A stretch of DNA of 64,000 bases. It comes from Actinomarinicola tropica (GTDB lineage Bacteria; Actinomycetota; Acidimicrobiia; Acidimicrobiales; SKKL01). Positions within the stretch are counted from its first letter, which is position 1; each line of letters opens with the position of its first letter. The stretch is taken from assembly GCF_009650215.1 (NCBI RefSeq), contig NZ_CP045851.1, positions 1,713,189 through 1,777,188 of the forward strand. The letters are read 5' to 3'. The position numbers were made by a program, and so were the translations under genes. Under the pieces are notes generated by a model. It was not told the DNA's origin. It saw only the letters and a list, made by a program, of their open reading frames with translations, and did not search any database. This document shows positions 57,573 through 64,000 of the stretch, piece after piece.

Positions 57573-58579
57573 TCACCGTCCCCGTCGCGCTCGGCGACCG
57601 CAGCTACCGCGTGCTCGTCGGCGACGGTGCTCGTCACGACCTGAGCACCCTCGTCCCGCCGCGCGCTCGGCGCGCCGCGATCGTCACCCAGCCGGGCGTC
57701 CCCGTCGACGTGGACCCGGGGATCGAGCACCGGACGTTCACCATCGGGGAGGGCGAGGCGGCCAAGTCGCTCGCCACCGTCGAGGAGCTCTGCTCCGGCT
57801 TCGCCCGCTGGGGCCTCACCCGGGCCGACCTGGTCGTCGCCGTGGGTGGGGGCCTCGTCACCGACGTGGCCGGGTTCGCGGCGGCGGTCTACCACCGGGG
57901 CATCCCGGTGGTGCACGTGAGCACGACGCTGCTCGGCCAGATCGACGCGGCGATCGGCGGCAAGACCGGCGTCAACCTGGCCGAGGGCAAGAACCTGGTC
58001 GGCGCCTTCTGGCAGCCCGCCGGCGTGGTCTGCGACACCGAGGTCCTGGCGAGCCTGCCGCCCCGCGAGATGCGCTCCGGCCTCGGCGAGCTGGCCAAGT
58101 ACCACTTCCTCGGCGGCGGCGAGCTCGACGCGCTGCCGCTCGACGAGCGCGTCGCCGCCTGCGTCGCCATCAAGGCCGAGGTCGTGGCCTCCGACGAGCG
58201 CGAGGGGGGCCGGCGGGCGATCCTCAACTACGGGCACACCCTCGGCCACGCCGTCGAGATCGCCGGCGGGTTCGACCTCCGCCACGGCGAGGCGGTGGCC
58301 GTGGGGTTGGTGTACGCAGCCGAGCTCGCCCACGCGCTCGGCCGCATCGACGACGCCCGCGTCGCCGAGCACCGCCGCGTCGTCGCCGCGTACGACCTCC
58401 CGTCGACGATCCCCGAGGGGCTCGACGACGACACCCTCATGGCGGCGGTGGCCCGCGACAAGAAGGCGCTCGACGGCCTCACCTTCGCCCTCGACGGTCC
58501 CGCGGGGGTCGAGGTGGTCACCGGCGTCGACCCCGACCTCGTGCGGCGCACGCTCGCACGCGTCAGGAGCGCCCGATGA
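57569..58579 (+). CDS. aroB: 3-dehydroquinate synthase
   Basis: A 336-residue enzyme: GEGEAAKSL, VAVGGGLVTDVAGFAAAVYHRGI, STTLLGQIDAAIGGKTGVN and NYGHTLGHAVE with zinc-binding His. It converts DAHP to 3-dehydroquinate, using NAD and a metal. The ATGA overlap with aroQ supports one operon. Confidence 0.95.
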   Translation: MITVPVALGDRSYRVLVGDGARHDLSTLVPPRARRAAIVTQPGVPVDVDPGIEHRTFTIGEGEAAKSLATVEELCSGFARWGLTRADLVVAVGGGLVTDVAGFAAAVYHRGIPVVHVSTTLLGQIDAAIGGKTGVNLAEGKNLVGAFWQPAGVVCDTEVLASLPPREMRSGLGELAKYHFLGGGELDALPLDERVAACVAIKAEVVASDEREGGRRAILNYGHTLGHAVEIAGGFDLRHGEAVAVGLVYAAELAHALGRIDDARVAEHRRVVAAYDLPSTIPEGLDDDTLMAAVARDKKALDGLTFALDGPAGVEVVTGVDPDLVRRTLARVRSAR

Positions 58580-59025
58580 CCGACCGACCCGTCGTCCTGC
58601 TGCTCCACGGCGCCAACCTCGGCATCCTCGGCGAGCGCCAGCCCGAGGTCTACGGCTCGGCCACCCTCGAGGACCACGTCGCCCGCGCCCGGCGTGCGGC
58701 GGACGCCCACGGTCTCGACCTCGAGGACCTCCAGTCGAACCACGAGGGCGATCTCGTCGACGCGGTGCTCGCCGCCCGCGGCCGCTGCACCGCGGTCATC
58801 GTCAACCCCGGCGCGTTCACGCACTACGCCTGGTCGCTGCACGACGCCCTCGCCGCCTTCGACGGCATCGTCGTCGAGCTGCACCTGTCCAACCCCGCGT
58901 CGCGCGAGGCCTGGCGGCACGCCTCGGTGGTCGCTCCCGTCGCCGACGGCACCGTCGCCGGGTTCGGGGGCCTCGGCTACCAGCTCGCGGTCGATGCCGT
59001 GGCCGGGCTGCTCGAGCAGCGATGA
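58576..59025 (+). CDS. aroQ: 3-dehydroquinate dehydratase, type II
   Basis: A 149-residue type II enzyme: LLLHGANLGILGERQPEVYG with the catalytic Tyr, LQSNHEGDLVDAV, INPGAFTHYAWSL-like VNPGAFTHYAW and ELHLSN. It makes 3-dehydroshikimate. It overlaps pepQ (ATGA). Confidence 0.95.
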   Translation: MTDRPVVLLLHGANLGILGERQPEVYGSATLEDHVARARRAADAHGLDLEDLQSNHEGDLVDAVLAARGRCTAVIVNPGAFTHYAWSLHDALAAFDGIVVELHLSNPASREAWRHASVVAPVADGTVAGFGGLGYQLAVDAVAGLLEQR

Positions 59026-60131
59026 GCATCCTCCACCTGCACCAGCTCGGTCGGATGGACCGACTGCGCCGCGTCGAGGTGCTGCGCGGCGCGCTCGACG
59101 GCGTCGCCGACGCCATGCTCCTCACCAAGCTCGTCAACGTCCGCTGGCTCACCGGCTTCACCGGCTCGGCGGGGATGCTGCTCGTCGGCCCCCGTCGCCT
59201 GCTGCTCGTCACCGACGGCCGCTACCGGGAGCAGGCCGAGGAGCAGCTCGGCGACGTCGGCGTCGACGCCGAGATCGAGATCACCTCCTCGCCCGCCGAG
59301 CTGCTGCGGTCGGCGTCGAGCGGGTGGGGAACCGTCGCCCTCGAAGCCGACGACGTCACCTGGTCGATGGAGCGGCAGGCCGCCACCGAGTGGTTCCCCG
59401 CCGCGGAGCTCGTCCCGACGTCGGGGCTCGTCGAGGAGCTGCGCGCCGTGAAGGACGGAGCCGAGCTCGATCGGATCGCGGCCGCGGCCGCCATCGCCGA
59501 CGACGCCCTCGCCGGCGTCGCCTCCCAGCTCGGCAACCGCCCGTCGGAGGCCGAGGTCGCCACCGAGCTCGAGGCGGCGATGCGGCGCGCCGGGGCCGAG
59601 GGTCCGGCGTTCGAGACCATCGTCGCCGCCGGCCCCCACTCCGCCCAGCCTCACCACCACCCGGGCAGCCGACGGATCGAGCGCGGCGACCTCGTCGTGA
59701 TCGACATGGGCGCGATGGTCGACGGGTACCGCTCCGACATGACCCGCACCTTCTGCATCGGCGAGCCCTCGGCCGAGCAACGGCGCCTGCTCGACGTGGT
59801 CGAGGCCGCGCACGACGCGGGGGTCGCCGCCGCCCGTCCTGGTGCCCGCACCGCCGACGTCGACGCCGCAGCGCGCTCGGTGGTGCGCGCCGCCGGTTGG
59901 GCCGAGCACTTCGTGCACCCGACGGGCCACGGCCTGGGCCTCGAGATCCACGAGCCCCTGCGTCTGTCGGCGACCTCCGATGCTACGCTCGCCGCCGGCC
60001 ACGCCGTCACCGTGGAGCCCGGGGTGTACCTCCCCGGCCTCGGCGGCGCCCGGCTCGAGGACACCCTCGAGATCACCCCGGGAGGGAACCGGGCGCTCAC
60101 GCGCTCGTCCACCGTCCCGATCGTCGGCTGA
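59022..60131 (+). CDS. pepQ: Xaa-Pro aminopeptidase family metallopeptidase
   Basis: A 369-residue M24 peptidase. The N-terminal creatinase-like domain (1-130) has RWLTGFTGSAGMLLV. The pita-bread domain has the metal ligands: two Asp in VIDMGAMVDGYRSDMTRTF, His in PTGHGLGLEIHE, Glu in TVEPGVYLP and Glu in ARLEDT. It cleaves peptides before Pro. The position between aroQ and efp is conserved in actinobacteria. Confidence 0.93.
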   Translation: MSILHLHQLGRMDRLRRVEVLRGALDGVADAMLLTKLVNVRWLTGFTGSAGMLLVGPRRLLLVTDGRYREQAEEQLGDVGVDAEIEITSSPAELLRSASSGWGTVALEADDVTWSMERQAATEWFPAAELVPTSGLVEELRAVKDGAELDRIAAAAAIADDALAGVASQLGNRPSEAEVATELEAAMRRAGAEGPAFETIVAAGPHSAQPHHHPGSRRIERGDLVVIDMGAMVDGYRSDMTRTFCIGEPSAEQRRLLDVVEAAHDAGVAAARPGARTADVDAAARSVVRAAGWAEHFVHPTGHGLGLEIHEPLRLSATSDATLAAGHAVTVEPGVYLPGLGGARLEDTLEITPGGNRALTRSSTVPIVG

Positions 60132-60170
60132 CGCCGTCCCACCCCACGCTCGCCCCGAGGTCCCACCACC

Positions 60171-60734
60171 ATGCCCGCCATCTCCACCAACGACCTGAAG
60201 AACGGCATGACGCTCGCCATCGACGGCGACCTGCTCAACGTCGTGGAGTTCCAGCACGTGAAGCCGGGCAAGGGCGGCGCCTTCGTCCGGACCAAGCTGA
60301 AGAACGCCCGCTCGGGCGCGGTGCTCGACCGCACCTTCCGCGCCGACGAGAAGGTCGAGCGGGCCATCATCGACAAGCGCGAGATGCAGTACCTGTACCG
60401 CGACGGCAGCGACTTCGTGTTCATGGACAACAGCACCTACGACCAGGTGCACGTGAGCGAGGCCTCCCTCGGCGATGCCGCCGGGTACCTGGTGGAGTCG
60501 AGCAACGCGGTGCTGATGATGTACGGCACCGAGATCGTGGGCGTCGAGCTGCCGGCGTCGGTCGAGCTGTCGGTGACCGAGACCGAGCCCGGCATCCAGG
60601 GCGACCGGGTCTCCGGGGCGCGCAAGCCCGCCACCCTCGAGACCGGTGTGGTCGTGCAGGTCCCCCTGTTCGTCAACGTCGGCGACCGGCTCAAGGTCGA
60701 CACCCGCTCGGGCGAGTACATCACCCGCGCGTGA
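60171..60734 (+). CDS. efp: Translation elongation factor P
   Basis: A 187-residue three-domain beta protein: N-terminal KOW-like domain with HVKPGKGGAF, where Lys34 is the modifiable tip residue, then two OB folds (YDQVHVSEASLG; ATLETGVVVQVPLFVNVGDRLKVDTRSGEY). It relieves stalling at polyproline, which suits this Pro-rich proteome. It overlaps nusB (GTGA). Confidence 0.96.
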   Translation: MPAISTNDLKNGMTLAIDGDLLNVVEFQHVKPGKGGAFVRTKLKNARSGAVLDRTFRADEKVERAIIDKREMQYLYRDGSDFVFMDNSTYDQVHVSEASLGDAAGYLVESSNAVLMMYGTEIVGVELPASVELSVTETEPGIQGDRVSGARKPATLETGVVVQVPLFVNVGDRLKVDTRSGEYITRA

Positions 60735-61162
60735 GCTCCTCCCGCCGTGACGCCCGTGAGCGGGCGCTCGGGCTCCTCTACGAAGCCGAGACCCGCGGCG
60801 TGGCGCCCGACGAGGTCCTCGCCGGCCTGCCGTTGCCCCCCGACCCCTATGCCGTCACGCTCGTCGAGGGCGTGGCGCAGCACATCGAGCGGATCGACGA
60901 GCTGATCTCCACCTACAGCCGCGACTGGAAGCTCGAGCGGATGCCGGCCATCGACCGGGCCGTCGTCCGCCTCGCGGCCTACGAGCTGATGGACCGCGCC
61001 GACGTCCCGACCGGCGTCGCCATCTCCGAGGCCGTCGCTCTGGCGTCGGCCTACTCGACCGACGAGTCGGGCCGGTTCGTCAACGGGTTGGTGTCCCGCC
61101 TGGCGCGGGAGGTCCGAACCGATGCCGGGACCTCCGACCCGGGTGATAACGTGCAGGCCTGA
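60731..61162 (+). CDS. nusB: Transcription antitermination factor NusB
   Basis: A 143-residue all-helical protein: SRRDARERALGLLYEAE, WKLERMPAIDRAVVRLAAYELM and AISEAVALASAYSTDESGRFVNGLVSRLA. It binds boxA RNA with NusE during rRNA transcription. Its 3' end contains the probable -10 of the pyr operon. Confidence 0.95.
   Translation: MSSSRRDARERALGLLYEAETRGVAPDEVLAGLPLPPDPYAVTLVEGVAQHIERIDELISTYSRDWKLERMPAIDRAVVRLAAYELMDRADVPTGVAISEAVALASAYSTDESGRFVNGLVSRLAREVRTDAGTSDPGDNVQA
61147..61152 (+). promoter_or_regulatory. Candidate -10 of the pyr operon
   Basis: TAACGT (or the overlapping GATAAC at 61145-61150) lies in the end of nusB and would start an mRNA near 61159, just ahead of the PyrR-type element. 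Confidence 0.4.
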
Positions 61163-61170
61163 CCGTGAAG

Positions 61171-61188
61171 CGGGTCCCGTGAGGCCCG
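61171..61188 (+). promoter_or_regulatory. PyrR-binding RNA element in the pyr leader
   Basis: The 18-nt CGGGTCCCGTGAGGCCCG can fold with CGGG pairing CCCG. Its interior TCCCGTGAGG matches the PyrR-binding loop consensus UCCnGnGAGG. When PyrR with UMP binds, expression of the downstream genes should fall. AGGAAAGG (61196-61203) follows closely, so binding may affect ribosome access as well as the hairpin at 61236. Confidence 0.75.
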
Positions 61189-61211
61189 AACGGACAGGAA
61201 AGGCACAGCTC

Positions 61212-61778
61212 TTGGCCCAACGCGAACGTCCTGCCACGCCCCCCGACGGGGGCGTTTTCGTTGCCCGGAGCCAGATCATGGACGGCGACGACGTGCGCCG
61301 GGCGATCCGCCGCATGGCCCACGAGGTCATCGAGCGCAACCACGGGGTGGCCGACGTCGTGGTCGTGGGGCTCCAGACCGGCGGCGTCCCGCTGGCCGAG
61401 GCGCTCGCCACCGCCCTCACCGAGATCGACGGGCACGACGTCGCCACCGGGGCGCTCGACGTGGCGTTCCACCGCGACGACGTCGGTCTGCGTCCGATCA
61501 TGCCGGAGGCGGTCACCGACATCCCGGTCGACCTCACCGATCGCATCGTCGTGCTCGTCGACGACGTGCTCTTCACCGGGCGCACCGTCCGGGCGGCGCT
61601 CGACGCCCTCGGCGGCTTCGGACGGCCACGCGCCATCCAGCTGGCCGTGATGGTCGATCGCGGCCACCGGGAGCTGCCGATCCGCCCCGACTTCGTCGGC
61701 AAGAACCTGCCCACCCGGCGCGACGAGCTGGTCGACGTGTCGCTCGACGCCGTCCTCCTCGGGGAGCTCGACGGGTGA
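61212..61778 (+). CDS. pyrR: PyrR bifunctional regulator / uracil phosphoribosyltransferase
   Basis: A 188-residue PRTase-fold protein: [49 protein letters not shown], the PRPP loop [21 protein letters not shown] and [25 protein letters not shown]. It binds pyr mRNA in response to UMP. TTG 61212 has AGGAAAGG 8 nt upstream and keeps the N-terminal strand seen in homologues, but then the terminator-like hairpin lies inside the gene. ATG 61278 (GGAG 7 nt upstream) would leave the hairpin in an untranslated leader and give 166 residues. Confidence 0.88.
   Translation: MAQRERPATPPDGGVFVARSQIMDGDDVRRAIRRMAHEVIERNHGVADVVVVGLQTGGVPLAEALATALTEIDGHDVATGALDVAFHRDDVGLRPIMPEAVTDIPVDLTDRIVVLVDDVLFTGRTVRAALDALGGFGRPRAIQLAVMVDRGHRELPIRPDFVGKNLPTRRDELVDVSLDAVLLGELDG
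61236..61258 (+). terminator. Intrinsic terminator/attenuator of the pyr operon
   Basis: ACGCCCCC (61236-61243) pairs with GGGGGCGT (61248-61255) around CGAC, and TTT follows (four T with the last stem base). It is the only hairpin with a T-tract that I found. Its place 50 nt after the PyrR element argues for transcription attenuation. Confidence 0.7.
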
Positions 61779-62740
61779 GGCACCTGCTCGGCATCGACGA
61801 CCTCGGCCGCGACGGCATCGACGAGGTCATGGCGCTCACCGACTCCTTCGTCGAGGTCAGCCGCCGGGCGATCCCCAAGGTGCCGACCCTGCGGGGCCGG
61901 ACGGTCGCCTGGCTCTTCTACGAGGACAGCACGCGCACGCGCCTCTCGTTCGAGACCGCGGCCCGCCGCCTCTCCGCCGACACCATGAACTTCAGCGTCG
62001 GGTCGTCGTCGGTGAAGAAGGGCGAGTCGCTGCGCGACACCGCCCAGACGATCCAGGCCATGGGCGTCGACGCCATCGTCGTGCGGCACGCCTCCGCCGG
62101 CGTGCCCTGGCAGCTGACGCGCTGGCTCGACTGCTCGGTGGTCAACGCGGGGGACGGCTGGCACGAGCACCCCACCCAGGCGCTGCTCGACTGCTACACG
62201 CTGCGCCACCACCTGGGCTCCCTCGAGGGCCGCCACATCGCCATCGTCGGCGACGTCAAGCACTCGCGGGTGGCGGGCAGCGACGTCCGGGCCTTCGCCG
62301 CCCTCGGCGCCAAGGTGACCCTCGTCGCGCCGCCCACGCTGCTGCCGGCGAGCCTCGCCGGCTGGCCGGTCGAGGTCAGCCACGACCTCGACGCGGTCCT
62401 GCCCGAGGCCGACGTCGCCTACGTGCTGCGGATGCAGCTCGAGCGCCAGCACGAGGCGCTCGTGCCCTCGCTGCGCGAGTACACCCGCACCTACGGCCTC
62501 ACCGTCGACCGTGCGCGGCGCCTCCGCCCCGACGCGCTGGTCATGCACCCCGGTCCGATGAACCGCGGGATCGAGATCGCGGCCGAGGTCGCCGAGTCGT
62601 CGCAGGCGGTCATCCGGGAGCAGGTCAGCAACGGCGTCGCCGTGCGCATGGCCGTCCTGTTCCTCCTCCTCGGCTCCGGCCGCCCCGACGCCCACGCCAC
62701 CGCCGATCCCGTCCCCACCGAGGTGCCCCTCCATGGCTGA
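61775..62740 (+). CDS. pyrB: Aspartate carbamoyltransferase, catalytic subunit
   Basis: A 321-residue enzyme: [18 protein letters not shown] (carbamoyl phosphate loop), [46 protein letters not shown] and MHPGPMNRG. It makes carbamoyl-aspartate. No pyrI follows, as usual in actinobacteria. The GTGA overlap joins it to pyrR. Confidence 0.96.
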   Translation: MRHLLGIDDLGRDGIDEVMALTDSFVEVSRRAIPKVPTLRGRTVAWLFYEDSTRTRLSFETAARRLSADTMNFSVGSSSVKKGESLRDTAQTIQAMGVDAIVVRHASAGVPWQLTRWLDCSVVNAGDGWHEHPTQALLDCYTLRHHLGSLEGRHIAIVGDVKHSRVAGSDVRAFAALGAKVTLVAPPTLLPASLAGWPVEVSHDLDAVLPEADVAYVLRMQLERQHEALVPSLREYTRTYGLTVDRARRLRPDALVMHPGPMNRGIEIAAEVAESSQAVIREQVSNGVAVRMAVLFLLLGSGRPDAHATADPVPTEVPLHG

Positions 62741-64000
62741 TCCCACCGTCGCTCCGCTGCTCGTCGCCGGCGGCACGGTCCTCGACGCCGACGGCAGCCG
62801 CCGCGCCGACGTGCGGATCGGCGGCGACGGCCGCATCGCCGAGGTCGGGCCGGACCTCGACGCCGACGGCGCGCAGGTGCTCGACGCCACGGGCTGCCTC
62901 GTCGCCCCGGGGCTCGTCGACCTGCACACGCACCTCCGCCAGCCGGGCAAGGAGGAGGCCGAGACGATCGAGACGGGCAGCCGCTGCGCGGCGCTCGGCG
63001 GGTACACCGCGGTCGTCGCCATGCCCAACACGACCCCGACCATGGACAGCGCCGCGGTGATCCGCGAGGTGCAGGAGCTCGGCCGGGCCGCGCTCTGCGC
63101 GGTCGTCCCGTCGGGAGCGATCACGGTCGGCCGGGCGGGGGAGCAGCTCAGCCCCATGGCCGAGCTGGCCGAGCTCGGGGTGACGATCTTCACCGACGAC
63201 GGCACCGGCGTGCAGGACGACCGCCTCATGCGGCGGGCGCTCGAGTACGCCTCGGGCCTCGGCGTCACCCTCGCCCAGCACTGCGAGGTCACGAGCCTCT
63301 CGGAGGGGTCCTGCATGCACGAGGGGGAGTGGTCGAGCCGGCTCGGCCTCCCCGGGCAACCCGCCGAGGCCGAGGAGCTGATGGTCATGCGCGACATCGC
63401 GCTGGCCCGGCTCACCGGTGCGCGCGTCCACCTCCAGCACCTCTCCACCGCGGGATCCGTCGCCCTGGTCCGGGCCGCCAAGGCCGAGGGGCTCCCCGTC
63501 ACCGCCGAGGCCACCACCCACCACTTCACGCTCACCGACGCCTGCGTGGCCTCCTACGACCCGGTGTTCAAGGTCCACCCCCCGCTCCGCACCGACGCCG
63601 ACGTCGCTGCGGTGCGATCGGGCCTCGCCGACGGCACCATCGATGCCATCGCCACCGACCACGCACCGCACACCACTGAGGAGAAGGAGCGGCCCTTCGA
63701 CGCCGCGCCGCCGGGGATGCTCGGGCTCGAGACCGCGCTCGCCCTCGCGCTCACCGAGCTCACCGGTCCCGACGCCGACCCCCGGCTCGACGTGGCCGAG
63801 GTCCTCGCACTCCTGTCGTGGAGGCCGGCGGCGATCGCGGGCATCGACGACCGCCACGGCGGACCGGTCGTGCCGGGCCGTCCGGCCAACCTCTGCGTCG
63901 TCGACGCCGACGCCACCTGGACGGTCGACCGCGAGCGCACCGCCAGCCGCAGCCGCAACACGCCCTACGCCGGGCGCACCCTCCGGGGTCGCGTCCGCCA
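62733..64000 (+). CDS. pyrC: Dihydroorotase (3' end outside window)
   Basis: The 422 residues visible include [10 protein letters not shown] with the HxH zinc pair, [26 protein letters not shown] and the catalytic Asp in AIATDHAPH, as in type I dihydroorotases. VHPPLR is the substrate loop. It closes carbamoyl-aspartate to dihydroorotate. The ATG at 62733 lies in the last codons of pyrB (8-nt overlap). The frame is still open at the window end, near where the family normally stops. Confidence 0.95.
   Translation, partial: MADPTVAPLLVAGGTVLDADGSRRADVRIGGDGRIAEVGPDLDADGAQVLDATGCLVAPGLVDLHTHLRQPGKEEAETIETGSRCAALGGYTAVVAMPNTTPTMDSAAVIREVQELGRAALCAVVPSGAITVGRAGEQLSPMAELAELGVTIFTDDGTGVQDDRLMRRALEYASGLGVTLAQHCEVTSLSEGSCMHEGEWSSRLGLPGQPAEAEELMVMRDIALARLTGARVHLQHLSTAGSVALVRAAKAEGLPVTAEATTHHFTLTDACVASYDPVFKVHPPLRTDADVAAVRSGLADGTIDAIATDHAPHTTEEKERPFDAAPPGMLGLETALALALTELTGPDADPRLDVAEVLALLSWRPAAIAGIDDRHGGPVVPGRPANLCVVDADATWTVDRERTASRSRNTPYAGRTLRGRVR

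Noticed and set aside
1-64000. Search for CRISPR arrays, insertion sequences, prophage, integrons, toxin-antitoxin pairs and known defence systems
   Set aside because: No spaced repeats, transposase, integrase, phage or defence-type motifs were seen. The region is mostly conserved housekeeping sequence.

Overview
The window is a gene-dense, very GC-rich (roughly 70% or more by eye) chromosomal segment of an actinobacterium. It carries no mobile elements, CRISPR arrays, tRNA or rRNA genes that I can see. Several features fit an Acidimicrobiia-like actinomycete: phosphatidylinositol-mannoside genes, an F420/NADPH oxidoreductase, an MshC-type ligase, an InhA-like FabI, and actinobacterial gene order around thrS-pgsA-pimA, pdxST-yebC-ruvCAB, yajC-secDF-rel, hisS-aspS, alaS-ruvX-mltG-aroE, aroKBQ-pepQ-efp-nusB and pyrRBC. 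The taxonomic placement is inference.

Layout. 1-4.1 kb: end of thiamine pyrophosphokinase, then a thiBPQ thiamine ABC importer. 4.1-8.1 kb: serine/threonine dehydratase, a stand-alone ThDP enzyme, an SRPBCC protein and an alpha/beta hydrolase. 8.1-9.4 kb (minus): MarR regulator coupled to an orphan ABC ATPase. 9.5-14.3 kb: coiled-coil M23 peptidase, fabI, F420 oxidoreductase plus MshC-like ligase, PlsC. 14.3-21.3 kb: the thrS-HIT-pgsA-acyltransferase-pimA cluster, interrupted by an insert with a tandem repeat and three accessory genes. 21.4-26.2 kb: LemA, a degenerate M48 protease, a DUF3048 lipoprotein, pdxS, pdxT, yebC. 26.2-31.4 kb: a sigma factor/beta-propeller pair, a membrane protein, a peroxiredoxin and an ABC-2 exporter. 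31.5-46.9 kb: ruvCAB, queA-tgt, yajC-secDF, rel, CNNM transporter, GT-C-like membrane protein, hisS-aspS. 47.0-54.8 kb: membrane-anchored unknown, rarA, two small coupled membrane genes, alaS-ruvX-mltG-aroE. 54.9-64 kb: a DUF4388 protein, prepilin peptidase, aroKBQ-pepQ, efp-nusB, and a PyrR-type leader ahead of pyrR-pyrB-pyrC (pyrC runs off the end).

Expression layout. Two patterns recur. Operon genes are joined by 4-nt ATGA/GTGA overlaps. Transcription units often start with a TAnnnT -10 box (commonly GGTAnCCT) lying 6-9 nt before an ATG or GTG with no Shine-Dalgarno sequence, which suggests leaderless mRNAs. In five cases the TAG stop codon of the upstream gene forms the first three bases of that -10 box.

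Most notable proteins: a tRNA-guanine transglycosylase with all three zinc-binding cysteines replaced; a LemA-linked M48-family protein whose HExxH has become RELAR; and a sigma factor co-translated with a membrane-anchored beta-propeller that may be its sensor or anti-sigma partner.
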